In this document: positions 10,518 to 18,098 of the stretch, in pieces
How positions within the stretch are numbered: position 1 is the first letter of the stretch
Layout of the letters: each line of letters begins with the position of its first letter
Assembly (NCBI RefSeq): GCF_002265875.1
Contig: NZ_NPFA01000001.1
Location: 62,001 to 126,000, forward strand
DNA from: Marinococcus halophilus
GTDB taxonomy: Bacteria; Bacillota; Bacilli; Bacillales; Marinococcaceae
Length of the DNA stretch: 64,000 nt
Direction: 5' to 3'
Notes under the pieces: generated by a model
Database searches by the model: none
The model's input: only the letters and a program-made list of their open reading frames with translations
What the model was told of the DNA's origin: nothing
Position numbers and translations under genes: made by a program

Positions 10518-10547
10518 AAAAAAGCCTCCTTCCAGAAGGAAGGAGGC
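10518..10547 (-). terminator. TPP-controlled hairpin that includes the tenI ribosome site
   Basis: On the minus strand a 10-bp hairpin (GCCTCCTTCC, loop TTCT, GGAAGGAGGC) is followed by six U and then directly by the tenI ATG. It is a good intrinsic terminator, and its 3' arm contains the AAGGAGG that serves tenI at a spacing of about 8. It therefore could both stop transcription and hide the ribosome site. Confidence 0.85.
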
Positions 10548-10570
10548 TGCCTGTTAAAAGGTTCAACATG

Positions 10571-10655
10571 GCTGCTTCCCTCCGCTGGCTCTCCAGATCA
10601 GGTTCAAAGGGTTCCGGATCTTTCTCCGGTCTCAGCCTCAGCAGGCACCCCCAGC
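10571..10655 (-). promoter_or_regulatory. TPP riboswitch, proximal copy
   Basis: Read on the minus strand the region carries the THI-box hallmarks in order: GGGGGTGCCTG, GCTGAGA, the CCCTTTGAACCTGATC block, and CCAGCGGAGGGAAG. These bind the pyrimidine and pyrophosphate of thiamine pyrophosphate. The variable stem between CTGAGA and CCCTTTG is extended (CCGGAGAAAGATCCGG). Its expression platform is the hairpin at 10518-10547. Confidence 0.97.
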
Positions 10656-10673
10656 AAATATATATTTCCCCAC

Positions 10674-10703
10674 AAAAAACCCCGCCTTCGTTAGAAAGCG
10701 GGG
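10674..10703 (-). terminator. Terminator of the distal TPP riboswitch
   Basis: The minus-strand hairpin CCCCGC...GCGGGG is followed by six T (10674-10679). It lies between the two TPP aptamers, so each aptamer has its own terminator. Confidence 0.88.
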
Positions 10704-10731
10704 GGAGATAGTCGTATCAGCATCTCTTCCC

Positions 10732-10811
10732 CACTTCCCTCCGCTGGTATAATCCAGATCAGGTTCAAAGGGATCAGCTTTACGCCGTCTCAGCCAACAG
10801 GCACCCCTAGT
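10732..10811 (-). promoter_or_regulatory. TPP riboswitch, distal copy
   Basis: A second full THI-box lies upstream on the same strand: GGGGTGCCTG, GCTGAGA, TCCCTTTGAACCTGATC, then CTGGATTATACCAGCGGAGGGAAG. The P3 region is shorter than in the proximal copy. Tandem TPP aptamers with separate terminators give a two-input switch that behaves more digitally. Confidence 0.97.
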
Positions 10812-10828
10812 GGTTCGATATTACTTAT

Positions 10829-10857
10829 ATCATAACGCGCTGCTTCGCTGCCGTCAA
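10829..10857 (-). promoter_or_regulatory. Promoter of the thiazole operon
   Basis: On the minus strand TTGACG (10857-10852) and TATGAT (10834-10829) are separated by 17 bases, a near-consensus housekeeping promoter. Transcription would begin just ahead of the distal riboswitch. Confidence 0.75.
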
Positions 10858-10871
10858 TTTATCCCCAATCT

Positions 10872-11771
10872 TTAAACCTGAAAAATCGACAGTACTACCC
10901 ATAAAGAAGGGACGCTTAAAATAGTCGTTACCAGCGTAATACCTGAAACGAGCTGGGGGTTGGAATCAAACTGTACCGAAATCATCGCCATAGTTGCTGC
11001 ACTCGGCATCGCTGTAGAAACAACAAGCACAGTAGTAAGCGTGTCATTAGTCTGAAGCAATAACGCAATCAAATAAGCAAGCGCCGGAGCGAATACGAGT
11101 CGTAAAAACGTTCCAGCGCTCACGAGCTTCCAATCCATGCTTTTTACAGATATACGTGCAAGCTGCATACCCAGAATAATCATAACCACCGGAATCGCTG
11201 CACTGGCAAGCATATCAAGGGCTTCATAGTAGGTCGCCCCGATCGGTATCCCGGTCAGCTGAAAAAGGACGCCTGCGAGCAGGGCGTAAAATACCGGCAT
11301 CCGCAGTACTGTGCGAAACGCATCGGCCGCATCCATATTGGTGCTGTTTGCAATATAGACGCCGACAGTGTTCATCAGCATCGTCTGGATGACCATAAAA
11401 ACAATCGAATAGGCAAAGGCTGTATCACCGAAAGCAAAAGAAATCAAGGGAGCACCGTAATTGCCCGCATTCATAAATACGGTGGAAAGCATCATGCCGG
11501 TTTCATTTGCTTTTGGCCATTTGCGCAAGTAAGCCACCAGTTTGATCACGCCGGTCATTACCGCTAAAAACACCACGGAAAACAGAGCCATCGACAGCAT
11601 GTCGCTGTTCAATTCCCTTTCATAAAACGTCCGGAAAACAAGCGCGGGCGTTAATACATAGAGAGCGACAGCTGACACCGGCCGAATGTCCACTGCCTGC
11701 CTTTTCTGCAGCAAATAGCCAATCGTAAATATTAAAATGATCGGGACCAATACATTGATCAGCACACCCAT
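10872..11771 (-). CDS. Auxin-efflux-carrier (AEC) family transporter
   Basis: A 299-residue integral membrane protein with about ten hydrophobic segments and the AEC-family features MNAGNYGAPL and MPSAATMAMISVQF, which correspond to the discontinuous helices of each half. AEC members export or exchange small carboxylates and related anions; the substrate here cannot be read from sequence. An AAGGAGGG site precedes the ATG. It stands immediately upstream of the thi promoter on the same strand, but the thi promoter and riboswitches make it a separate unit. Confidence 0.88.
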   Translation of the reverse strand: MGVLINVLVPIILIFTIGYLLQKRQAVDIRPVSAVALYVLTPALVFRTFYERELNSDMLSMALFSVVFLAVMTGVIKLVAYLRKWPKANETGMMLSTVFMNAGNYGAPLISFAFGDTAFAYSIVFMVIQTMLMNTVGVYIANSTNMDAADAFRTVLRMPVFYALLAGVLFQLTGIPIGATYYEALDMLASAAIPVVMIILGMQLARISVKSMDWKLVSAGTFLRLVFAPALAYLIALLLQTNDTLTTVLVVSTAMPSAATMAMISVQFDSNPQLVSGITLVTTILSVPSLWVVLSIFQV

Positions 11772-11828
11772 GCAGAGCCCTCCCTTCTTTCTTTAAATTT
11801 AATACACTTTAACGCCGGCCCTTTTCTG

Positions 11829-13301
11829 TCAGTAATCGTGCCGGAGCATCTGCTTTAAAACACGCTTCTCTTTACGTGATACAAGAATATACAAATAATC
11901 ACCAGCCTGGATTACTGTCTCACCAATCGGCGTGACCAGCTCATCATCCCGGACAATTGCGCTAATAAGCGCAGAGGCGGGAAATTCAATGCTTTGAAGC
12001 GTCTGGCCGACGATCGGCGTCGCTTCATTCGTTTGAAATTCCATAATTTCTGCGTTCGCTTTTCCGAGTGAGACAAGCTCCAAGGAATGAGTCGGGGCTT
12101 CCCGGAGCGGCCCGGACAAATGAAGCCATTTTGCCAGCGGAGCGATGGTCGCCCCCTGGATCAGCGCGGATGTGAGCACAATAAAAAAGACGACGTTGAA
12201 AATTTGGGTGCCCGATTCCACGCCGGCAACAATCGGATAGGTAGCCAAAATAATCGGCACCGCCCCGCGCAGTCCCGCCCAGGACAGAAATATATTCTGC
12301 TTCGGCTTGTAGCCGAAAAAAGAGGTCGACAAAAACGTGGCAAGCGGACGCGCCAAAAACATTAACACCGCTGATAAAATGAGCCCCATAGTGATGTTCG
12401 ACCACGTCAGGATATCTCTTGGAAAGGCAAGCAGGCCCAGAATGATAAACATGCTGATCTGAGACATCCACGCCATTCCTTCATTGAACCGGTAAATCGG
12501 CTGGCGGTAGATCAAATCGGAGTTTCCTATCAAAAGTGCCGCTACATACACTGCCAAAAATCCGCTCGCACTCATGCTAGAGGTCACGCTGTAGGTTAAC
12601 AGCGCAAACGCGATCGCAAATAAGGGGTACAAGCCACTCGAATCCAGATTAATGCGGTTAATCGTCCAGGAGGCTGCCCACCCGAACAGACCGCCCATCG
12701 CAAGACCGACGCCCATCTGCCAGAAAAAAGCACCGGACAAAAGCCATACGTTGGGCGAATCGGCCAGAATTAATTCGATAAAAAACAGCGTTAAAAACAC
12801 AGCCATTGGGTCGTTACTGCCTGATTCCGCTTCAAGGGTGGAGCCCATTTTTTTATCAATGCTGCGCCCCTTCAAAGCAGCAAAAACAGCTGCGGCATCT
12901 GTCGAACCAACCGTAGCTCCGAGGAGCATCGCTTCAAGCCAGGTGAGGTCGAGCAGCTGCTTCGCTACGACTCCCATCAAGGCAGCCGTAAACAGCACGC
13001 CGAACGTGGCAAGCGTTACAGAAGGCCCGACGACCGGCTTGATATCACGCCACTTTGTCTGGGTCCCGCCTTCAAATAAAATAATAATTAGGGCTATAAT
13101 TCCAACAGTCTGGGCAAGCTGGACATTTTCGAAGTCAATGATGCCAAAACCATCGTTTCCCATGAGCAAACCCAGAATAATGAATAAAATAAGCGAAGGC
13201 ACCCCGAGGCGTGTCGAAAATTTTGTTACGACGACGCCTAAAATAAGCAGAAGTGCTCCTAATAATATAAACGAATCCACATTCGCATTCCCTTCAAACA
13301 C
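11829..13301 (-). CDS. CvrA/NhaP2-type cation:proton antiporter
   Basis: A 490-residue CPA1-type antiporter. The N-terminal 390 residues form about 12-13 membrane helices with the conserved GATVGSTDAAAVFAAL and ESGSNDPMAVFL blocks that hold the ion-binding aspartates. The last 80 or so residues are a soluble TrkA-C/RCK-C domain (VGQTLQSIEFPASALISAI through IQAGDYLYIL). NhaP2/CvrA enzymes exchange K+ or Na+ for H+, which suits a salt- or alkali-tolerant cell. The GTG at 13301 has GGAGG nine bases upstream; an internal GTG at 13280 is a plausible alternative start. Confidence 0.92.
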   Translation of the reverse strand: MFEGNANVDSFILLGALLLILGVVVTKFSTRLGVPSLILFIILGLLMGNDGFGIIDFENVQLAQTVGIIALIIILFEGGTQTKWRDIKPVVGPSVTLATFGVLFTAALMGVVAKQLLDLTWLEAMLLGATVGSTDAAAVFAALKGRSIDKKMGSTLEAESGSNDPMAVFLTLFFIELILADSPNVWLLSGAFFWQMGVGLAMGGLFGWAASWTINRINLDSSGLYPLFAIAFALLTYSVTSSMSASGFLAVYVAALLIGNSDLIYRQPIYRFNEGMAWMSQISMFIILGLLAFPRDILTWSNITMGLILSAVLMFLARPLATFLSTSFFGYKPKQNIFLSWAGLRGAVPIILATYPIVAGVESGTQIFNVVFFIVLTSALIQGATIAPLAKWLHLSGPLREAPTHSLELVSLGKANAEIMEFQTNEATPIVGQTLQSIEFPASALISAIVRDDELVTPIGETVIQAGDYLYILVSRKEKRVLKQMLRHDY

Positions 13302-13445
13302 TCACGGTTTCCTCCCTCCACCTGCCGCAGCTTTCTACTTCGGCTTTTCTATGTATTACTTGCATGATACATATAATTTTTGTGTAAAAAACCCGCACAC
13401 AGACATTTTTATAAGAATGCTATACCCGAAAATGGGAGCATACAA

Positions 13446-13473
13446 AAAGCATGCTGCAAAAACAGCATGCTTT
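13446..13473 (-). terminator. Terminator after yisL
   Basis: An 11-bp perfect stem (AAAGCATGCTG / CAGCATGCTTT) with a 6-base loop lies just beyond the yisL stop and is followed by T residues on the minus strand. Confidence 0.8.
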
Positions 13474-13478
13474 CTGCC

Positions 13479-13817
13479 TCACCCAATCACATCATAGCCG
13501 ATGGATAAGATAATTGCGAACAAAATGATCCATAAAATCCAGAACATGGCGTGTTTTCTGCCTGCCCGGCGACGAACGAACATCATTTCCATTACTCCGA
13601 TAAAAACAAGGGCCAAAACACCTTTTACAATGGACAGGAGCGGGAAGCCATACAACGCCACCATGCCCGCGCCAGAAAGAACCATAATGACTACAAACAG
13701 CCGTTCAATCATCATCGTTACTTTTTGTTTCGGAAACAGGTAGCTGATCAAAAAGAAGATGATCAAAAATGCCCACGAACCGGAATGTGCTTCATACAAA
13801 ATGCTCTGAAGATCCAT
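13479..13817 (-). CDS. YisL/DUF1516 family membrane protein
   Basis: A 112-residue protein with four hydrophobic segments, starting MDLQSILYEAHSGSW. This matches the small Bacillus YisL (DUF1516) family, which has no established function. Length is typical. A strong AAGGAGG site precedes the ATG, and it ends in its own terminator, so it is probably monocistronic. Confidence 0.78.
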   Translation of the reverse strand: MDLQSILYEAHSGSWAFLIIFFLISYLFPKQKVTMMIERLFVVIMVLSGAGMVALYGFPLLSIVKGVLALVFIGVMEMMFVRRRAGRKHAMFWILWIILFAIILSIGYDVIG

Positions 13818-13935
13818 ATGCTTTCCTCCTTTTCACTCTTCAATTTGTTTCTTTTCCAGATATTTCACCTGCTTGTAACTATAATCAAAATAAAGCCTGG
13901 ACTCAAGCCAGAAACAGCGTTAGTTCTTGAACGTT

Positions 13936-14253
13936 TTATGGCGCTATCAGCTTCAGGCCTACGACGGAGGACAGAATGACCGCAATGCTTACTATCCTGC
14001 CAACATTGGCCGGCTCTTTGTACCAAAGCATGCCGAACAGCGCGCTCCCTGCCGCTCCTATTCCTGTCCAGACAGCGTAGGCGGTTCCCATCGGAAGGGT
14101 CTGCATCGCAAGGGAAAGAAGAAAAAAACTCGCTCCAAAACCTCCTGCAATCATAAACAGCGGCCAGATGACCCGCTTTTGAATCCATTCATTGATCATA
14201 GAAACACCAATCATCTCAAAAATGCCGGCGCCGATCAAATACAGCCACGTCAT
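13936..14253 (-). CDS. SMR-family exporter subunit, YkkD/Gdx-like
   Basis: A 105-residue small multidrug resistance protein with four membrane helices and the membrane glutamate in GAGIFEMIGVSM. The AYAVWTGIGAAGSALFGML segment is typical of the SugE/Gdx branch, which exports guanidinium with proton antiport. Its ATG overlaps the partner's TGA as TGATG, giving tight coupling to the upstream SMR gene. The two would form an obligate heterodimer, as YkkC/YkkD-type pairs do. The upstream guanidine-I riboswitch supports guanidinium rather than drugs as substrate. Confidence 0.9.
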   Translation of the reverse strand: MTWLYLIGAGIFEMIGVSMINEWIQKRVIWPLFMIAGGFGASFFLLSLAMQTLPMGTAYAVWTGIGAAGSALFGMLWYKEPANVGRIVSIAVILSSVVGLKLIAP

Positions 14254-14594
14254 CACTGTTGTTCCCCTCCTTCATTTGCCCTTGGCCTTCCGGAGGCCAT
14301 GTGAAGCCCGGAGATTCCGGCAATCAGCATGATAATAAAGGCCATCTTGCTCCATTGGAACGGCTGGCCAAAAAATATCATATCAAGGACTGTTGTCCCG
14401 ATCGTACCGATGCCGACAAAGGCTACATACGAAGTGCCTACCGGAAGATATTCGCCCGCCCGTATCAAAAAGAGAAAGCTCAATACAATAGCCACGAGCG
14501 TTCCCGCCCATTCCCATCCAGCCGAGGCGTGCTTCAAACCGATTACCCAGAGAATTTCAAATGTTGCTGCTGCCGCGACGTTTATCCACCCCAC
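14253..14594 (-). CDS. SMR-family exporter subunit, YkkC/Gdx-like
   Basis: A 113-residue four-helix SMR protein with the functional glutamate in AATFEILWVIGLKHA and the conserved GEYLPVGTSYVAFVGIGTIG segment. It starts at GTG 14594 (AAGGAGG, spacing 7) and is translationally coupled to the second SMR gene. The leader holds a guanidine-I riboswitch with a terminator, so the pair should be switched on when guanidinium accumulates. The C-terminal tail is longer and more polar than in the partner. Confidence 0.91.
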   Translation of the reverse strand: MGWINVAAAATFEILWVIGLKHASAGWEWAGTLVAIVLSFLFLIRAGEYLPVGTSYVAFVGIGTIGTTVLDMIFFGQPFQWSKMAFIIMLIAGISGLHMASGRPRANEGGEQQ

Positions 14595-14666
14595 TACGAG
14601 TCCTCCTTACCGATTTCTTCTTATTATTTCCCGGAAATATTTATTTCACCCCAGCTTTTGCACACG

Positions 14667-14707
14667 AAAAAACCCGGGAATTCTTCGCAGCGAAGATCTC
14701 CCGGGTT
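14667..14707 (-). terminator. Guanidine-responsive terminator
   Basis: A long hairpin with CCCGGGAGATCTTCG / CGAAGAATTCCCGGG arms (minus strand) is followed by a run of six T. Its 5' arm shares the ACCCGGGAGA segment with the end of the aptamer, the usual arrangement for guanidine-I expression platforms. Confidence 0.88.
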
Positions 14708-14790
14708 TTTGTCCCTCCGTGTCGCAAACGTTTCGTTTACGGGTTTTCTCTCGGACCAGTCCGGCTCTGCCGCGGAACCCTAGGAAACAT
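14700..14790 (-). promoter_or_regulatory. Guanidine-I (ykkC) riboswitch
   Basis: The minus strand shows the conserved ykkC-RNA blocks in order: CCTAGGGTTCCG, ACTGGTCCGAGAGAAAAC, and ACACGGAGGGACAAAAACCCGGGAGA. This is the guanidinium-sensing aptamer found ahead of Gdx exporters and urea carboxylases. It precedes the two SMR genes, which is a classic target. Confidence 0.95.
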
Positions 14791-14800
14791 TATGCCTTTC

Positions 14801-14828
14801 AGTATATCAAATTCACGGCTTTTGTCTA
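14801..14828 (-). promoter_or_regulatory. Probable promoter of the guanidine exporter operon
   Basis: TAGACA (14828-14823) and TATACT (14806-14801) on the minus strand are 16 bases apart. The TAG of the -35 element is the stop codon of topB, so the two transcription units abut with no spare sequence. Confidence 0.55.
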
Positions 14829-16982
14829 CGACGAGGCATTGTCTTTGGAGGGGAACACAAACTCGACGCCATTTTCTTTGCGTTTTAATTTGGCGTCAAA
14901 CGGCTTTTTGCCTTTAAATCCTTTGATCACCTGCGTCTCTCCTTTTTCACACAGCTTCTTAACCTGAGCCTGGGTGATTTTTTTCTTTAATAATGTTTTT
15001 GGTATGGTGAATTTACAGCCGTTTGCATATTCGCTGCAGCCATAAAAGGATTTTCGTTCCATCAGCTGCCCTTTTTGGCATACGGGACAAAGAGCGATCG
15101 GCTCTGCGCGCTGCGGCTGTTTCTTGGAGGCGGCCACCTGATCCGGATTGGTCTGCATATTCGTCATGCCTGCCGGCGCCTCTTCGACCAGCTTTTTCGT
15201 AAAAGCCTCGGTCTGCTTTAAAAAAGCTTCTTTATCTGCTTCACCGCTTCCGATTTGCTTTAAAAAGGCTTCCCATTTTGCGGTCAAAAGCGGCTTGGAT
15301 AAAAGCGTTCCCTCTACTACCTCGCAGAGGGCGCGGCCTTTGGCGGTGACTTCCACGACGTTTTTCTGAATCCGGATATATTCCTGTTTCTGCAGCGTCT
15401 GAATAATAGTGCTTCGCGTCGCTTCTGTCCCAAGGCCTTCTGTTTCCTGCAGTACTTTTTTGGAAGCTTCGTCATCTTCAATCCATTTGCCGCAGGACTT
15501 CATCATATTGATCAACTGGCCTTCTGTGTAGGGCTTAGGTGGCTGGGTTTCCTTTTCAGCTGCCTGGACATACGCTTTAACCTGCTCTCCTTCAGTAACT
15601 GGAGGCAGTGTTTTATCCTCCTGCTCCTTCTTCTTTTTAGGTGCCGGAAACAGCTCCTTCCAGCCCAGTTGGCTGTCCACCCGTCCCTTGCTTTCAAAGA
15701 TGAGGCCCTGGACGTCCGTTTCGAGCGTTGTTTCTTCGTACACATAGTTCCGGTGAAACATCGCGAGCACGCTATTCATTATTTCTTTGTATACCTGCTG
15801 CTGGGCCCGGTTCAGCTTTTCGAACTGGCCCTCGCTCAACACTTTTTTCGTTGGGATGATCGCATGGTGCTCCTGGACTTTACCCCCGTCTACAAACCGT
15901 TTCGAAGGCGTCAAGGATGCCGGTTCGAAGGAAGCGTTCATGCAGTCCTGCATCCGGTTCAGATTCCCTTTTAAGTAGTTAAATTCACCCGAAGTAATGT
16001 GGCGGGTGTCTGTTCTCGGGTAGGAAACAGCTTTTAGCGGCTCGTCATACAGGCTCTGGACCGTTTTCAGCACAGCAGACGGGCTCATTTTATATTTTCT
16101 GTTCATCGTTGTCTGCAGGCTCGACAGCGAATGAAGAAGCGGCGGCTTTTCCTGTTTTTCTTCTTTTTTTATGCTGCTGATTGTTCCTTCGGTATCCTTT
16201 TTCAAGCCGTGCTCCTTCCAAATCCGGAGTACTTCTTCCTTTGAGCCGAAGCGCTTTTTATACTTTCCTTTATACTCGCCTGCTTCCGCACGGAAGGTTC
16301 CTTCAAGCTCCCAATAGGGTTCGGGCTCAAACGCCTCAATTTCTTTCTGTCTGTCGTAAATAAGCTTGAGCGTTGGCGTCTGGACCCTGCCGACACTGAA
16401 CACTTCATTGATGCCCTTTTGTTTTAGCAAAAGCGTATACAGGCGGCTCGCGTTCATGCCGACGATCCAGTCGGAAAACTGGCGGGCCCGTGCCTCCTCA
16501 TATAGCGAAAAATAGTCTGCCCCCTCCCGGAGCTGTTCAAAGCCTTTGTATACCTCGTCCTTTTCCAGGCTGTTAATCCAAAGACGCCGGATCGGTTTAT
16601 GGGACGTTTTCGTATAATCAATGACGCTTCGTGCGATGTTTTCGCCTTCACGGTCACAGTCGGTCGCAATAATAATGCTGTCGGCTTCCTGCAGCATCTG
16701 CTTAACGACCTTCAATTGCTTGAACGCCCGCGGGTTCGGTTTGAAGCGGAAATGGGCAGGAAGCATCGGAAGTGTGTCGAGCGACCATTTTTTCCAGGAG
16801 GACTCGTAATCGGCCGGGGCCCGGAGCTCGAGCAAATGGCCGAAGCCCCAGGTAAGCACTGCCCCGTCCGGAAACAGACTGCACGGCTTCAGCCGCATGT
16901 ACCCGTCCTTTTTCTCCTGTATCTGAAACGCGGCCGCATAGGCTTTTGCCTGCGACGGTTTTTCCGCTAATATGACTGGCAT
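14826..16982 (-). CDS. topB: DNA topoisomerase III
   Basis: A 718-residue type IA topoisomerase that relaxes and decatenates DNA through a transient 5'-phosphotyrosine. It opens with the Toprim block (MPVILAEKPSQAKA), has ATDCDREGENIAR for magnesium, and the active-site tyrosine in SYPRTDTRHI. The C-terminus has a four-cysteine zinc ribbon (CPVCQKGQ through GCSEYANGCKF). ATG 16982 with GAGAGGA is preferred to an upstream in-frame start that adds 15 non-conserved residues. Length fits Bacillus TopB. Its stop codon forms part of the next operon's putative promoter. Confidence 0.96.
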   Translation of the reverse strand: MPVILAEKPSQAKAYAAAFQIQEKKDGYMRLKPCSLFPDGAVLTWGFGHLLELRAPADYESSWKKWSLDTLPMLPAHFRFKPNPRAFKQLKVVKQMLQEADSIIIATDCDREGENIARSVIDYTKTSHKPIRRLWINSLEKDEVYKGFEQLREGADYFSLYEEARARQFSDWIVGMNASRLYTLLLKQKGINEVFSVGRVQTPTLKLIYDRQKEIEAFEPEPYWELEGTFRAEAGEYKGKYKKRFGSKEEVLRIWKEHGLKKDTEGTISSIKKEEKQEKPPLLHSLSSLQTTMNRKYKMSPSAVLKTVQSLYDEPLKAVSYPRTDTRHITSGEFNYLKGNLNRMQDCMNASFEPASLTPSKRFVDGGKVQEHHAIIPTKKVLSEGQFEKLNRAQQQVYKEIMNSVLAMFHRNYVYEETTLETDVQGLIFESKGRVDSQLGWKELFPAPKKKKEQEDKTLPPVTEGEQVKAYVQAAEKETQPPKPYTEGQLINMMKSCGKWIEDDEASKKVLQETEGLGTEATRSTIIQTLQKQEYIRIQKNVVEVTAKGRALCEVVEGTLLSKPLLTAKWEAFLKQIGSGEADKEAFLKQTEAFTKKLVEEAPAGMTNMQTNPDQVAASKKQPQRAEPIALCPVCQKGQLMERKSFYGCSEYANGCKFTIPKTLLKKKITQAQVKKLCEKGETQVIKGFKGKKPFDAKLKRKENGVEFVFPSKDNASS

Positions 16983-17184
16983 AAAGAAATTCCTCTCTTC
17001 GCTGATTTCTTTGAATTTCAAGAACATTTGTTCTTTATTATAAGGAATCTGTCACAAAAACGAAAGAAGGAGTCTGCCTTTCATATACTCAACTCCGTCC
17101 CGGCGTGATACACTAGCATTTGTGAAAACAATGGGAGGATGCTTCCACTCGAAGAAACCACCATTCGGGAGGAGAAATAAACAA

Positions 17185-17991
17185 ATGAAACCTTTAAAAC
17201 AGCACGGTTATGAATATTACGACTTAGCTGATATACTGCACGAAAGCTATAGCGAAGAAGACCTGGCAGCCTTAACTGCGGCCTTTGACGATCTTCCGGC
17301 CGACGATTATGCACCGCACCTGAATCGATACCGCCAGTACGGACGTGCCGTTATTTTCCCGGGCACCCACCGAATCGAATGGCTGCCGGAAACGGTTAGG
17401 GACGGTAAAAGCTACTACGATTATTTCCAGGGGTCGTTCAATCCGGAATATCCCGATGCGAGCCGCCGCTTTCCTGCCATCCCTGAGCACATCAGGCACA
17501 ATCGGCTGCTTGAAGCACTGATCGCTTTTAACTTCCGCCAGACATTCTGGACGCGCGAAGATGCGCTCATGCCTTTTCATGCGGGAGTCCACTTTGTGAA
17601 GCTTCACGTTGACTCGAAAGAAGACGAAGCATTTTCATCGCCGAATACCTTGCACCAGGACGGAGAGCCGTTTACGTTCGCCCACCTGATCCGCCGGCGA
17701 AATATCGAAGGCGCCCGAAACGTTATTTCTGTACCGGAAGTCCGTGGGCGGATGCCGGAAGATGTAGAAAAGGATAAAATCACTGACTCCTTTTACATGA
17801 CCCGTCCCCTCGAATCCTACGGAGTGTATGATCCGCTGGTCACTCATTATGTTGGCTCTGTACGCAAGGGGCCAGAGGACGGGCCCGGGGAGCGCTCAGC
17901 CATTTTAATTGATTACCAGCCAACCGTCGTTGCCAACCCGGATGAAATTCGCAGCATGCACGGCGATACCAACAACATGGATTATGTATAA
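17185..17991 (+). CDS. 2-oxoglutarate/Fe(II) dioxygenase, PF10014-like
   Basis: A 268-residue member of the bacterial 2OG-Fe dioxygenase group that includes the Bacillus L-isoleucine 4-hydroxylase. The metal triad is H157 and D159 in LHQDGEPF and probably H259 in RSMHGDTNN near the C-terminus. Such enzymes hydroxylate free amino acids while converting 2-oxoglutarate to succinate. ATG 17185 has GGGAGGAG about 11 bases upstream; the frame is open further upstream without homology. It stands alone between topB and gltS with its own terminator. The amino acid substrate is unknown. Confidence 0.85.
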   Translation: MKPLKQHGYEYYDLADILHESYSEEDLAALTAAFDDLPADDYAPHLNRYRQYGRAVIFPGTHRIEWLPETVRDGKSYYDYFQGSFNPEYPDASRRFPAIPEHIRHNRLLEALIAFNFRQTFWTREDALMPFHAGVHFVKLHVDSKEDEAFSSPNTLHQDGEPFTFAHLIRRRNIEGARNVISVPEVRGRMPEDVEKDKITDSFYMTRPLESYGVYDPLVTHYVGSVRKGPEDGPGERSAILIDYQPTVVANPDEIRSMHGDTNNMDYV

Positions 17992-17996
17992 AAGGA

Positions 17997-18025
17997 CCCC
18001 CGGCGTCTGTGGCGCCGGGGGTTTT
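17997..18025 (+). terminator. Terminator after the 2OG dioxygenase
   Basis: A 9-bp GC-only stem (CCCCCGGCG / CGCCGGGGG) with a 7-base loop and TTTT lies six bases past the stop codon. Confidence 0.88.
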
Positions 18026-18098
18026 AAATGGAGAGCAACTTTTTCGGAGGCTGCTGTAAAAGCCCCCGGTGAACAAACTTATGCTTCTTTCAATGATT

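Noticed and set aside
12652-13497. A 281-codon plus-strand frame over the CvrA gene
   Set aside because: It is Pro/Ser/Lys-rich low-complexity translation antisense to a membrane protein; no ribosome site and no recognisable domain.
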